Positions 24,866-34,009 are shown, numbered from the stretch's first letter. The stretch is DNA of 64,000 bases from Vulcanimicrobiota bacterium (GCA_013036105.1 JAAXCX010000010.1:1-64000), one strand, 5' to 3'. Made by a program: numbers and translations. The notes: a model not told the origin generated them from the sequence alone.

Positions 24866-26721
24866 GGTTTACCGTGCGAGCCGTCGCTTTCGCCCTATTA
24901 AGCGCGGCGGCGACGAGCGGGGTGGCTTCGGCCGACCGGTGGTCGCCTATTGAGAAAGCGCTCGTGCAAATTCCCGCGCCTTCGGCAGAGGATCTGCACG
25001 CCGCGCGTTTTGGAACGCGCGCTTGGCGCGTACGCTTCGAGGGCGATCGGCTACTCATTACACCGGCGGCCGAGAGAAGACCATCGTTGCCGTTTGCCCC
25101 CCTGATCGACACAGCCGGACTGGGGTATCGCGGGTCGCAGCCGACACAGGCCCTGCGGGTCGGAAACGATTGGTTCTTAGCGTATTATTACGGCGAGTTC
25201 GGCGGCGCGTTGTGGGAGTTTGACTCAAAGGGGACGGCCGGAAAAAGGCTCTTGAGCGAAGCTACTTACGGGCTCGTTCGCTACGGCGATGAGATATTAG
25301 CCGAGACTCAAGATAATAGTATGATGGTTCGCAATGTTCGAATTCATCGTTTTGCGCTTCGGCGTGGTATTTGGCAAGAAATCGGCGGCGCAAAGTTTCC
25401 ACACAACGTTACGACGCTAACGCTCCTGGGTTCCGAGCTCTACGCGGCAATCAAAGGTTATCCGGTGGCTATATTCAGCAAAGTCGATCTCGCCGGGCGT
25501 GAACAACAGCTGTGGCGATTCGATCGCGACCTCGAAGTATCGAGTATTGCGCAATCTAAAAACGGACAGTTTGCGCTTGGTGCGACGGGTTACGTCGTAA
25601 GATTGCGTCGCACAAGCCATGGGCTGCGAGCAGCATGGTATGCCCCGCGCGATTGCGTAAGCTATTCGAACGTTGCGGAGATGGATGGCGGTTTTGCGCA
25701 TTGCGTTGGCTTGCATGGGACGATGGATTACGAGAAACATTCATTTGTACCCGTTCGCAACCCGCTGGTTTCACGTAACGGGAACTGGATAGTCTCGCAA
25801 TACTCGCTGCCGCAGCTTCTGCACTTTACCGGCGCGGCTTGGCTGCCGGCAGCCTTGCCGGCGCTTTCCAGCGGCGAGTTCCCGAATCAGATTGATGAAA
25901 TCGGGTCGCAGCTGATTTTACGCACGACGAAGCATAGCTGGTTGCGCCGGAACGGTCAGTGGCGGAGCGTACGGAATGATAGCGGCTGTCCGCAATGGAT
26001 GGCCCTCACGCTGTTTGGAGAATGGGGCCTCGAATGCGCGGATACGCCTCGCGTTTTGCGTATCGGTTTCGACGGAAAAGAATATTCATCGCGAGCACCG
26101 CACGGCGATCCTGAAATAATAGCAGCAGGTCTGTTCGACGATGCGTGGTTTTCGGAAAAAGGCGCTTCGTTTATCGGCCATGTTGACGCGGGGCAACCGC
26201 TTCGCGAGATACAGACCAGTTCGCCAATCACGTCGATTTCGCGTGGCGGCGACAAAGTATGGTTCACCGAAAGCGACAAGTCGCACTACGGGTACATCGA
26301 CGCAAGCAACAGTATGCACGAACTAAAAGAACCCTCGCAGTACGTCGATGTGCTCGGCATCTCCGGCACGCCCGATGGGACTTGGATTCGCGATTCGCTC
26401 GCAGGCCGGATGATACTATATTATATCGATGGCGTGAGCCGGACCACAAATTACGTTGCCGATATCCGCTACGAAACCGTTTCTCCTGATGGCTCCGTGT
26501 GGGCGCTGAGCAGCAACTGGCTGACCGTGGTGCATGCCACGGAAAACGGCGAAATGACCCGGTATCGCTTGCCGTGTCTTGACGCGCACGCGCTCTTTTT
26601 TCCGGCACCGAATAATGGGATTTGGGTGCAAAGCTATGAGCCGCACTGCAATGCGCTCATCGACGCTACCGGCATTCACGTGCGCGATCTGCCGCTTATT
26701 GAGCGCATCGATTACCAGTAG
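24862..26721 (+). CDS. Secreted protein with propeller-like repeats, unknown function
   Basis: A 619-residue protein with a signal peptide (VRAVAFALLSAAATSGVASA). The body has repeated short beta segments with Trp and Asp, such as GGDKVWFTESDKSHYGYIDA and VSPDGSVWALSS, like those of streptogramin-lyase (Vgb)-type propellers, so a propeller fold is likely. No catalytic motif is recognised. The start is TTG 24862 (overlapping the stop before it as TTGA) or GTG 24874; both give the same signal peptide. It probably forms a unit with the HAF-repeat gene. Confidence 0.7.
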   Translation: MRFTVRAVAFALLSAAATSGVASADRWSPIEKALVQIPAPSAEDLHAARFGTRAWRVRFEGDRLLITPAAERRPSLPFAPLIDTAGLGYRGSQPTQALRVGNDWFLAYYYGEFGGALWEFDSKGTAGKRLLSEATYGLVRYGDEILAETQDNSMMVRNVRIHRFALRRGIWQEIGGAKFPHNVTTLTLLGSELYAAIKGYPVAIFSKVDLAGREQQLWRFDRDLEVSSIAQSKNGQFALGATGYVVRLRRTSHGLRAAWYAPRDCVSYSNVAEMDGGFAHCVGLHGTMDYEKHSFVPVRNPLVSRNGNWIVSQYSLPQLLHFTGAAWLPAALPALSSGEFPNQIDEIGSQLILRTTKHSWLRRNGQWRSVRNDSGCPQWMALTLFGEWGLECADTPRVLRIGFDGKEYSSRAPHGDPEIIAAGLFDDAWFSEKGASFIGHVDAGQPLREIQTSSPITSISRGGDKVWFTESDKSHYGYIDASNSMHELKEPSQYVDVLGISGTPDGTWIRDSLAGRMILYYIDGVSRTTNYVADIRYETVSPDGSVWALSSNWLTVVHATENGEMTRYRLPCLDAHALFFPAPNNGIWVQSYEPHCNALIDATGIHVRDLPLIERIDYQ

Positions 26722-26741
26722 CCTCGGTTGAACGTGGGCGT

Positions 26742-26790
26742 CGTCCTTCGATGACGCGTTCGCCAAAGGGCGAACGCTACTCAGGATGAC
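26742..26790. repeat. REP-like intergenic palindrome
   Basis: GCGTTCGCC (26756-26764) and GGCGAACGC (26769-26777) form a 9-bp stem with loop AAAG, bracketed by the arms GTCCTTCG and TCAGGATGAC. Elements with GTCCTTCG...TCAGGATGAC ends recur between genes in many bacteria. Only one full copy is seen in this window; a short GGCAGGATGACA trace follows the gene ending at 29424. Confidence 0.5.
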
Positions 26791-26850
26791 ATTGTTACTT
26801 AGGACAAATAAAGGTCTGACGCTTTCACTGCTGTGATAGAATCGGCGGGG

Positions 26851-27609
26851 ATGAAAAAAATTGCGGTAACCGGTGCCGCGGGCGTCATCGGCCGCGCGCT
26901 CTGTACAGACCTCGAGAAAGATCACGAGGTCGTGGCGATCGACTTGCACGACGTGCAGACGGTTGTCGACGTGCGCGATTTGGAGTCGCTGACCAAAGCG
27001 TTTACCGGTTGTGAGGCCGTCGTGCACTTGGCCGGTTATTCGGATGTGCTTGCGTCGTGGGAAAACGTCCGCGACGTGAATATCGCCGGGACGTACAACG
27101 CTTTTGAAGCGGCGCGCCGGGCGGGTGTGAAGCACGTGATTTTTGCGAGCTCGAATCACGCGGTGGGAATGCACGAAATGGAGGGCGGACGCGCCCTGTA
27201 TGAGCAAGGCGCGGGGGTGGTCGTGCGCGCGGACGATCCGCTTCGTCCCGACAGTTTATACGGTGTGGCGAAGGTTTTCGGCGAAGCGCTCGGCCGGTAT
27301 TACAGCGAGGCATTCGGGTTACGCGTCGCGTGTGTACGGATTGGGACGATTCTCGAGGTGGATTCGCCGACGGATCCGTCGCTCAAAGTTCCGCCCTTTC
27401 TTCCAAAACTCAAGCCGGAAGATACGCAGCCGCGCTATGCGGCTACGTGGATGTCGAAACGTGACTTTGCACGCTTGGTGCGCGCGATTCTTTCCCGCGA
27501 TGTTCCGTTCGCCGTTGTGTACGGTGTCGGAGATAACCTCACGAGGTTTTGGGATCTCGAACCGGGGCGCGCAATCTACGGGTTCTGGCCGGAAGACGGT
27601 GTGCGCTAA
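26851..27609 (+). CDS. NAD-dependent epimerase/dehydratase (extended SDR)
   Basis: A 252-residue protein with the extended short-chain dehydrogenase pattern: dinucleotide motif TGAAGVIG, HLAGYSD, active-site FASSNH and YGVAK (Tyr and Lys of YxxxK). It resembles uronate dehydrogenases and small NAD(P)-dependent sugar epimerases. The exact substrate cannot be named. I choose the ATG at 26851. An extended -10 box TGATAGAAT ends eight bases before it, so the message may be leaderless. The upstream GTG at 26833 lies inside that box. Confidence 0.85.
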   Translation: MKKIAVTGAAGVIGRALCTDLEKDHEVVAIDLHDVQTVVDVRDLESLTKAFTGCEAVVHLAGYSDVLASWENVRDVNIAGTYNAFEAARRAGVKHVIFASSNHAVGMHEMEGGRALYEQGAGVVVRADDPLRPDSLYGVAKVFGEALGRYYSEAFGLRVACVRIGTILEVDSPTDPSLKVPPFLPKLKPEDTQPRYAATWMSKRDFARLVRAILSRDVPFAVVYGVGDNLTRFWDLEPGRAIYGFWPEDGVR

Positions 27610-27668
27610 TAGTGGCGAAGGTCTCTTCCCTCATCTCGCTAAAGAGCATCAAGACGATAGGAGCAGCC

Positions 27669-28079
27669 ATGAGCTTAAGAGCTGGTGTTTTTTCCATAGC
27701 TGCCGCGATGTGTGCGGCGCTTCCGGTATTCGTGCACGCGCAGTCCGCAAGCCCAGCACCCGGAGCAGTGGCAGACCCCGCGATCACGGCGCGCGCTAAA
27801 GAGTGGCTGCACCGGGTCCAAACCGGAGATATCGATCGAGCGCAGCTCGATTCGCAAATGAACGCGCTGCTGACGCCCGCCCTGACAAAGCAAATCTCCA
27901 GCAAATTCGGGCCCTGGGGCGATCCGGTCACCTTCGCATACGTCGGCAAACAAACCGTACAGGGTGACAACACGGCCTACGTCTACCACGTGGTGTTTAA
28001 GGCGAACGCATGCAATGAAATTTTCGTCCTCGATAAAGACGGGAAGGTTAGCGGCTTTCAGCTACCCCCGACGCCGTAG
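27669..28079 (+). CDS. Small secreted protein related to the C-terminal domain of the next gene
   Basis: A 136-residue protein with AGGAG seven bases before the ATG and a signal peptide (AGVFSIAAAMCAALPVFVHA). The mature part (AKEWLHRVQTGDIDRAQLDS, then AYVYHVVFKANACNEIFVLD and KDGKVSGFQL) matches the C-terminal 95 residues of the serine hydrolase that follows (AGALAGHIDRTQFQP, SYVYRAVFSKRT, AKDGKIAAFLL). The domain looks like a small NTF2- or cystatin-like fold (inference). It is one base from the next gene. Confidence 0.75.
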   Translation: MSLRAGVFSIAAAMCAALPVFVHAQSASPAPGAVADPAITARAKEWLHRVQTGDIDRAQLDSQMNALLTPALTKQISSKFGPWGDPVTFAYVGKQTVQGDNTAYVYHVVFKANACNEIFVLDKDGKVSGFQLPPTP

Positions 28080-28080
28080 C

Positions 28081-29424
28081 TTGGCGCGCGCGGCGGTTTT
28101 AGCCGCGCACGCGCTTTGCGGTGGCGCGAATACACTGCCGGTACCATCGACACTCGATGGCGCGGTTGCCGGCGCCGTCAGAGCGCAACTCGAGAAGAAG
28201 CAGACCGCGGCGGTCGCGGTCGGAGTTGTCGCCGGCGGCCAGCTCGTGTACGTGCCGGCGTTCGGAAATGCGAGGCTCGACTCAACGTTCGCGGTTGGCT
28301 CCGTAACGAAAATGTTTACAGCTGTTAGCGTGATGCAGCTCGTTTCGCGCGGAAAATTATCGCTCAACGATCCGGTCTCGAAATACTTTCCGAAACTTGC
28401 TTCGTTTGGTCCAGTCACCGTTCGGCAACTGCTGAATCACACCGGCGGTATACCAAATTACCTTGACGATGCCGTAGCGCTCGGCAAGAATGTTACGAAA
28501 ACCACGCCGGCGGATATCCTCTCAAGCGTCTCCGCCCGGGCGCTCGATTTTGCGCCTGGGACGGATTGGAGCTACAGCAACACGGGCTACGTGTTGCTGG
28601 GCCAAATCGTCGAGCGCGTGGCCGGACTGCCGCTGGGTGAATACGAGAAGCGCAACATCTTCGATCCGCTTGAGATGTACCACACCACAATCGGGCCCGA
28701 TCCAAAAAATAAGCCCGTAGCGGCTTTTAACGGTAATCCCGGAGACTGGAGCTGGTACTACGCGGACGGCGACGTCTTTTCCAATGTCGCGGACCTCGCG
28801 CGGTTTGACGCCGGACTCATGCAAGGGAAAATACTGCCGCCCGCATTTTTCGAAACGATGCAGCAGACCGTTCCTTTCGCTACGCTCACGCCTGGATTGC
28901 GTGACGGCGAGGGAGTGTTCGTAATCGAAGGGACGCAACTGCGCATTACGGGCCACCATGGCGGCATGGCCGGCTTTCGCGCCGACAATGAAATGGTGCC
29001 GGCTCACGGCCTTGCGATCGTCATTCTCGGAAACGGCGGCTACAACACAACGCCCATCTTGCGCGCAGCTCTTCGCGCGTTTTTTCCGAGCTATTCGATG
29101 GAACGCAACCTGGGATCGCAACTGCAGTACGACCCGGCGCCGGAAGTCACGAAACGCGCAACGGCGCTGCTTGCGGGGGCGCTGGCGGGCCACATCGATC
29201 GAACGCAGTTTCAGCCATTGGCGAGTATTGCACTGCCTTCGGACCAAGCGGTGGCCAAGAGCCTGGAAGGTTTCGGATCGCTCAAACAAGTGACGTTCTC
29301 TTACAAACTCTATACGAGCGCGGGGCCGTCTTATGTCTACCGGGCCGTCTTTTCAAAGCGCACGGTATCGCTGGTTATGGTCATCGCAAAGGACGGAAAG
29401 ATCGCCGCGTTTCTGCTGATGTGA
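28081..29424 (+). CDS. Serine hydrolase (beta-lactamase class C fold) with extra C-terminal domain
   Basis: About 447 residues from TTG 28081. The start is uncertain: no ribosome site is seen, and an ATG at 28015 would give a more basic leader but overlap the gene before by 65 bases. The catalytic SVTK (Ser74, Lys77), the YSN of WSYSNTGY and a HxG-type triad motif in GHHGG are present, so it should be active. It belongs with D-aminopeptidase/esterase-like enzymes. The last 95 residues repeat the fold of the small secreted protein just upstream. The second class C enzyme in the window (20390) lacks this tail. Confidence 0.85.
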   Translation: MARAAVLAAHALCGGANTLPVPSTLDGAVAGAVRAQLEKKQTAAVAVGVVAGGQLVYVPAFGNARLDSTFAVGSVTKMFTAVSVMQLVSRGKLSLNDPVSKYFPKLASFGPVTVRQLLNHTGGIPNYLDDAVALGKNVTKTTPADILSSVSARALDFAPGTDWSYSNTGYVLLGQIVERVAGLPLGEYEKRNIFDPLEMYHTTIGPDPKNKPVAAFNGNPGDWSWYYADGDVFSNVADLARFDAGLMQGKILPPAFFETMQQTVPFATLTPGLRDGEGVFVIEGTQLRITGHHGGMAGFRADNEMVPAHGLAIVILGNGGYNTTPILRAALRAFFPSYSMERNLGSQLQYDPAPEVTKRATALLAGALAGHIDRTQFQPLASIALPSDQAVAKSLEGFGSLKQVTFSYKLYTSAGPSYVYRAVFSKRTVSLVMVIAKDGKIAAFLLM

Positions 29425-29452
29425 CGAACTGGCAGGATGACACAATTCCGCC

Positions 29453-30349
29453 GTGCTCGAATGGCTCGTCGTGGACCTAACGCGCTCGGAGTTTTTACAA
29501 GCGACTGCCGCAACGGCCGCCGCGGCGGCTCTGCCCGAGGTTACGGGCGGGCGAACGCTGGTGTTGCCGTTCGCTTCGGCGCCGTATCCACACGCGAGCC
29601 GCGCACAGGGGCATACCTATCAGGGACGCGTGTATGATGCGGCAACGCATTATAGCAACTCGGATGTGGGGATCTTCATTCCGAATAGCTGGCAGCCTCG
29701 CGGCAATGCGATCGATTTCATCGTGCATTTCTACGGCTGGAATCACGACATCGCCGCCACGTTTTCGACGTATCGTCTGCGCGAGCAACTCGTAGCGAGC
29801 GGACGTAACGCGATCCTCGTTGTGCCCGAGGGGCCGACGAACGCGCCGGACTCCGGAGACGGCAAGCTCGAGCTGGATGCGGGCGGTTTTGAACGCTTCA
29901 TGACCGACGTTGCGACACGGCTGAAGCAGCTGCAGCTCTCCGGAACGGACCGCATCGGACGGATCGTGCTGACGGCGCATAGCGGAGGTTACGGCGGCGC
30001 CGGCGGCGTGTTGACACTCGGCGGCATGAATGACGCGATCACCGACGTCATTTTGTTCGACGCCGCATACGGGTACTTCGACGCATTCGCGGATTGGGCG
30101 CGCACGCCGCAGCATCACTTGCTGAGCCTTTTCACGGGCGACACGAGTACGGGTAATGCGGCCTTAATGGGCAAGCTGCAAGCGCCGGCGCCAAATCTCT
30201 ACGTGCGTTTGGCCGACTCGATGACCCTTGCGCAGTTGCAAACACGCGCGCCGACATTCGTGCTGACGAGCGTTGCGCACGACGAGTTACTGCAGAAATA
30301 TTCTTGGTACTCGCTGTTTTTGCAGACGACGGCTCTGGAGAAAACATAA
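29453..30349 (+). CDS. Exported alpha/beta hydrolase-like protein
   Basis: A 298-residue protein beginning at GTG. The N-terminus (SEFLQATAATAAAAALPEV) looks like a weak export signal without twin Arg. The core has FIVHFYGWNHD, a probable elbow TAHSGGYGG (Ser) and late acidic and His positions near VAHDELLQ. This is an esterase-type fold of unknown substrate. An alternative start is GTG 29471. Its TAA overlaps the next ATG (TAATG), so the two hydrolases are coupled. Confidence 0.7.
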   Translation: MLEWLVVDLTRSEFLQATAATAAAAALPEVTGGRTLVLPFASAPYPHASRAQGHTYQGRVYDAATHYSNSDVGIFIPNSWQPRGNAIDFIVHFYGWNHDIAATFSTYRLREQLVASGRNAILVVPEGPTNAPDSGDGKLELDAGGFERFMTDVATRLKQLQLSGTDRIGRIVLTAHSGGYGGAGGVLTLGGMNDAITDVILFDAAYGYFDAFADWARTPQHHLLSLFTGDTSTGNAALMGKLQAPAPNLYVRLADSMTLAQLQTRAPTFVLTSVAHDELLQKYSWYSLFLQTTALEKT

Positions 30350-31500
30350 TGCGCCGGGCGGGCGCGCTGCTGGCCGCCGTTTTCCTTTTGGCGGTCGCGG
30401 GCCGTTTCGATCTTTACGATGTTCCGTCGCCTTTGCCGGGGGGCGCACCGGGCAGCGTCATCTGGGCGCGACCGTTTACCGGCGGCGCGCTGCTCAAGTC
30501 TGCCGCTACGAATACACTCGTGCTCTATCACACGGTTTCCGCGGGCGGACACGACGTCGCCGTGTCCGGAACGATTGCCATTCCCAAAGGTTCGCCTCCG
30601 CCGGGAGGCTGGCCGGTCATTAGTTGGGCGCACGGCACGACGGGGAACGCGCCGCAATGCGCGCCGTCCAAATTCTCGCAGCCAAACATCGAGCAGCGCT
30701 TTTTGGAACGCTGGGTTTCCGATGGATTCGCCGTCGTGCAAACCGATTACGAGGGCGAAGGGACGCCGGGCGTACATCCGTATTTCGCCGGTGTTTCCGG
30801 AGCGCACGACGTGATCGATATCGTGCGCGCCGCTCGGCACCTCAATTCGAACCTGAGCGATCGCTGGATCGCGATGGGGCATTCGGAAGGCGGAAGTGTC
30901 GCGCTTTTTGTCGCGGCGAACGCGAACTCGTGGGCGCCCGAGCTGCACCTTTTAGGCGCGGTGGCGTACGCGCCGGGCTTCGATATTCCCGATTTTTTCG
31001 GCGAGACGTCGGTAAGCAAATTCCCGTCGACGACATTGCCGCTGCTTGCGATGATGGTCGAAGGGATCGCGTCGACGGATCCGCGCGTGGATTTGAAAAC
31101 CGTGCTATCCGCTAAGGGAATGGCATTGCTGCCGTCGCTGCAAACCGATTGCGCCGGATTGCTGATGGGCTCGCGGGCCTGGAGCATTCCGGCCGCAGAT
31201 TTCTTTGCGCCCAACGTCGGGTCGAGTCTGTTGATGCAAGACTTCATCGCCAATGAACCCTCGCGTCTGCGTCCGCAGGTTCCCGTACTCATCGAGCAGG
31301 GGACAAACGACGCGCTGGTTCCATACGACGGTATGGTGTCGCTGCGCTTGAGTCTTTGCGGCAACGGATCGCACCCTGAACTCCACGCCGTGATGGGCGG
31401 CACGCACGACTCGGCGATGGCGCTCAGTTACGATCATACCGGCGCGTGGATCGCGGACCGGTTAAAAGGAATGCCGGCTTCGGGCAACTGTCCGGCGTAA
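30349..31500 (+). CDS. Secreted lipase/esterase-like alpha/beta hydrolase
   Basis: A 383-residue protein. Signal peptide 1-18 (AGALLAAVFLLAVAG). The core shows VISWAHGTTGNAP (oxyanion loop), the elbow AMGHSEGG (Ser), Asp in EQGTNDALVP and His in MGGTHDSA. The layout, with four or more Cys and the SWAHGTTG loop, is like secretory lipases of the LIP family. Translation is probably coupled to the gene before it. It ends nine bases before the convergent tRNA-Val gene. Confidence 0.82.
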   Translation: MRRAGALLAAVFLLAVAGRFDLYDVPSPLPGGAPGSVIWARPFTGGALLKSAATNTLVLYHTVSAGGHDVAVSGTIAIPKGSPPPGGWPVISWAHGTTGNAPQCAPSKFSQPNIEQRFLERWVSDGFAVVQTDYEGEGTPGVHPYFAGVSGAHDVIDIVRAARHLNSNLSDRWIAMGHSEGGSVALFVAANANSWAPELHLLGAVAYAPGFDIPDFFGETSVSKFPSTTLPLLAMMVEGIASTDPRVDLKTVLSAKGMALLPSLQTDCAGLLMGSRAWSIPAADFFAPNVGSSLLMQDFIANEPSRLRPQVPVLIEQGTNDALVPYDGMVSLRLSLCGNGSHPELHAVMGGTHDSAMALSYDHTGAWIADRLKGMPASGNCPA

Positions 31501-31508
31501 TGTCGAAA

Positions 31509-31583
31509 TGGTGGGCGGTATTGGGATTGAACCAATGACCCCTTCCGTGTCAGGGAAGTGCTCTCCCACTGAGCTAACCGCCC
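31509..31583 (-). tRNA. tRNA-Val (GAC)
   Basis: Full cloverleaf on the minus strand: acceptor GGGCGGT/ACCGCCC, D arm GCTC-GAGC, anticodon stem CTTCC/GGAAG with loop CTGACAC (anticodon GAC), T arm ATTGG-TTCAATC-CCAAT. Discriminator A and an encoded CCA end. Confidence 0.97.
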
Positions 31584-31600
31584 ACGTTTCTGTTAAGAAA

Positions 31601-31626
31601 CGAGCCCCAGATTATTCTGGGGCTCG
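31601..31626 (-). terminator. Terminator of the DUF5666-like gene
   Basis: A perfect 11-bp stem CGAGCCCCAGA / TCTGGGGCTCG with a 4-base loop, followed on the minus strand by TTTCTTAAC. It lies 43 bases after the gene's stop and before the tRNA-Val gene, so it separates the two transcripts. Confidence 0.8.
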
Positions 31627-31668
31627 CGTTATTTCCATCTTTGCCCCGCGCACGAGGCAAAGAAGCTT

Positions 31669-32271
31669 TTATTGGATGCTGGTCGCTATGAACGTGCTGC
31701 CGCTCCAGTTACCGTACGCGGTGATCGTGCGTCCGGGAATGAGCGTGCCGCTGATCGCGCCGCGCGATGCGGCCGTCGAGTCGTTAATCGTGACGAGGCT
31801 CAAGCCTTGCGCGATTTGAATCGAGTTGCCGTTGACAGAAACGATCAGTCCGCGCACCGACGCGCCCGAATACGGCCCGCCATAGTTGCTATAATTGCCA
31901 TTGGTCGGAACGAAAACGCCGTTGCTTCCAAACGATCCGCGCAGCGTTATCTGCTGACCAACGCTGAGATTGTGCCCACGCGTGCTAACGGTGACTTGCT
32001 GGCCGTTAGAAAGCGTCACAAGCGCCGTGCCGCCATTGATGCTCGCGACCGTTCCGGTAATGAACGACCCGTTCATGTGCGACTTGCACCAGCCGCGCTG
32101 ATTGCCGGCCGGATTCACGCAGCTGTGGGCTGACGAGCTGCCGCGCTCCTTATCGCCTTTGTCGTGGCCCTTGCCGTGGCCATCGCGATCTGCGAGCGCG
32201 AACGTACCCGATCCGAAGATCAAGGCAACGGCGAAAGCCGTCGCAAGCGCCCGGTTGATAACTTTGTTCAT
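31669..32271 (-). CDS. Secreted DUF5666-like protein
   Basis: A 200-residue protein. Signal peptide 1-27. A His/Lys/Asp/Gly-rich stretch follows (DRDGHGKGHDKGDKERG), then two Cys (CVNPAGNQRGWC), and then two beta-barrel modules typical of DUF5666 (ITGTVASINGGTALVTLSNG and VRGLIVSVNGNSIQIAQGLS). Such domains resemble OB-like small barrels of envelope proteins. The His-rich stretch could bind metal (inference). It is monocistronic, with its own terminator. Confidence 0.75.
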   Translation of the reverse strand: MNKVINRALATAFAVALIFGSGTFALADRDGHGKGHDKGDKERGSSSAHSCVNPAGNQRGWCKSHMNGSFITGTVASINGGTALVTLSNGQQVTVSTRGHNLSVGQQITLRGSFGSNGVFVPTNGNYSNYGGPYSGASVRGLIVSVNGNSIQIAQGLSLVTINDSTAASRGAISGTLIPGRTITAYGNWSGSTFIATSIQ

Positions 32272-32364
32272 TCGCTGTCTCCTAGCTGTGGCTCCAATGA
32301 GTACTCCTCAAGAACGTTCCCAGCTCCGAAGTCGGTTCACAAGCCGGACGCTCGCCTGCTTCGA

Positions 32365-33456
32365 TCAGGCCGCTTGTTTCTTGCGGCGCTTCAACGTTTG
32401 TTGCAAACCGCGCAGAGTTCGCTCCGAATCGCTCTCGTTTGCGCGCTCCGTTAGCACCGCGAGCACGAATGATTCTTCGGGCTCCAAACCTTCGCGCGTG
32501 CGTGGAGCGCGCGACGGTGCAAGCCTTCCCTGTTCGAGGAAGGTGTCGACGATCGCGGGATGCACGTAACACTTGCGGCAGATCGCGGGCGTATTTCCCA
32601 GCCGCCTCGCGACGTCCTTAATCACGCCGGCGACGCGCTGTTTTCGATCACCTTGCGTCTCTTCAGCAACTTCTTGCGCGAGTAAGTTTGCGCACGTTAC
32701 GGTGCCGACCCACGTCCGGAAGTCTTTCGCGCTGAATTCGTCGCCGGAGATCTCGCGGATGTACTCGTTCACGTCGCTCGAGTCGATGGCGCGCGCCGTT
32801 CCGTCCTCTTCGAGATATTCGAACAACTGCTGACCGGGTAAGTCCTGACACTGCCGGATGATTTTCGCCAAGCGGCGGTCGCGCAGATCCAAAGCATGAC
32901 GCACGCCGCTTTTTCCACGAAACGAAAAACGGACGTTCGAGCCTTCGATTTTCGCGTGTCTGTTCCGCAGCGTCGTCAAGCCGAAGGAGTTGTTGTCTTT
33001 GGCGTACTCGTCGTTACCGACACGAATAGCGGTCGTTTCCAACAGCTGCACGATCGTTGCGAGGACTTTCTCACGCGGAAGGCCGGGCAACGCAAGGTCA
33101 GCTTCAAGTCGCTTGCGCACCTTCGGTAAACTTTGCGCGAACGCGATCATGCGCTCGTACTTATTTTCGTCACGCGTTTCGCGCCAGCGTTTGTGGTAGC
33201 GGTACTGCTTGCGGCCGCGGGCGTCGCGGGCGGTCGCCTGAATATGGCCGTTGGCGATCGGGCAGATCCAGACATCGGTATAAGCCGGGGGCACGGCCAG
33301 CGCTCTTATGCGCGTAAGTTCCTTTTCATCGTCGATCTTCGAACCGTCCGGCGCATAATACGCGAAATGCTCGCCGTGCTTTTCCCGGCGGATACCCGGC
33401 ATTTCATCGCTCACATAACGCAGATGCGCGGCCTTCGCGCTTTCCAGTGCATTCAC
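32365..33456 (-). CDS. DNA topoisomerase IB
   Basis: A 363-residue type IB topoisomerase of the bacterial/poxvirus kind, which relaxes supercoils through a 3'-phosphotyrosine link. Residues 1-110 hold the N-terminal domain (GIRREKHGEHFAYYAPDG, LAVPPAYTDVWICP). The catalytic domain has RVGNDEYAKDNNSFGLTTL, the core Arg and Lys in FRGKSG, and the active Tyr297 in CRKCYVHPAIV. A Lys/Arg-rich tail ends it (LKRRKKQAA). It is coupled by ATGA to the DUF488 gene upstream. The enzyme occurs patchily in bacteria, so it may be accessory. Confidence 0.95.
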   Translation of the reverse strand: MNALESAKAAHLRYVSDEMPGIRREKHGEHFAYYAPDGSKIDDEKELTRIRALAVPPAYTDVWICPIANGHIQATARDARGRKQYRYHKRWRETRDENKYERMIAFAQSLPKVRKRLEADLALPGLPREKVLATIVQLLETTAIRVGNDEYAKDNNSFGLTTLRNRHAKIEGSNVRFSFRGKSGVRHALDLRDRRLAKIIRQCQDLPGQQLFEYLEEDGTARAIDSSDVNEYIREISGDEFSAKDFRTWVGTVTCANLLAQEVAEETQGDRKQRVAGVIKDVARRLGNTPAICRKCYVHPAIVDTFLEQGRLAPSRAPRTREGLEPEESFVLAVLTERANESDSERTLRGLQQTLKRRKKQAA

Positions 33457-33980
33457 GCGGCTTCACCGTCATACAACAAAAGGTCGCCTTCACGGCGCAC
33501 GCCTTCGGTCAGCGGATGCTTCTGCAACGCGCCGTTCGGCATGAGATGCTGTACGTCAACGCCGTGCAGCAGCACAGCGGCATCGGCGATGAGCCTGCGA
33601 TGACATCGCCACCATAACGTTTCGGAGCACAAGATCGCAACGCGCCGCTTCGGCAGCGAATTCACGAGGTTCGAAAGCGCGATCCGGAAACGCTCGGTTT
33701 CCATGTGGTCGGCATACCCGCGGAAAGCGGAGTTTCGCAGGGCTTTGTGTGGAGAGCCGGGCCTCGGCGTTCGAAAGCCGCCGAGATCGCGCTCCCAAAC
33801 GTATTCCGCGCCAGCCTCATCAGGCACCCACAGCGCCATGCGATCGCCGCACACCCATGGGTGCGCGCGGCTTTTCGGCACAGTGCGGACGTCGACGATC
33901 CGGTCGATTTCCGCGCGTCCTATCACGCGCGCGAGGTCGGCTTGCACGAGCGTTCCGTGGCCGAGGGTCAGCAGGTCCAT
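33453..33980 (-). CDS. DUF488-family protein
   Basis: A 175-residue protein with family marks: TLGHGTLVQADL at the N-terminus, IVDVRTVPKSRAHP, and ILCSETLWWRCHRRLIAD, whose Cys, Glu and CHR residues are conserved. The biochemical role of DUF488 is unknown, though it is often found beside DNA repair or topoisomerase genes as here. Its 3' end overlaps the topoisomerase start by four bases. A TATACG box ends seven bases before the ATG, so this transcript may also begin at the start codon. Confidence 0.85.
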   Translation of the reverse strand: MDLLTLGHGTLVQADLARVIGRAEIDRIVDVRTVPKSRAHPWVCGDRMALWVPDEAGAEYVWERDLGGFRTPRPGSPHKALRNSAFRGYADHMETERFRIALSNLVNSLPKRRVAILCSETLWWRCHRRLIADAAVLLHGVDVQHLMPNGALQKHPLTEGVRREGDLLLYDGEAA

Positions 33981-34009
33981 CCTGTGCCGTATACCCGCAA
34001 GGCGCTCGC

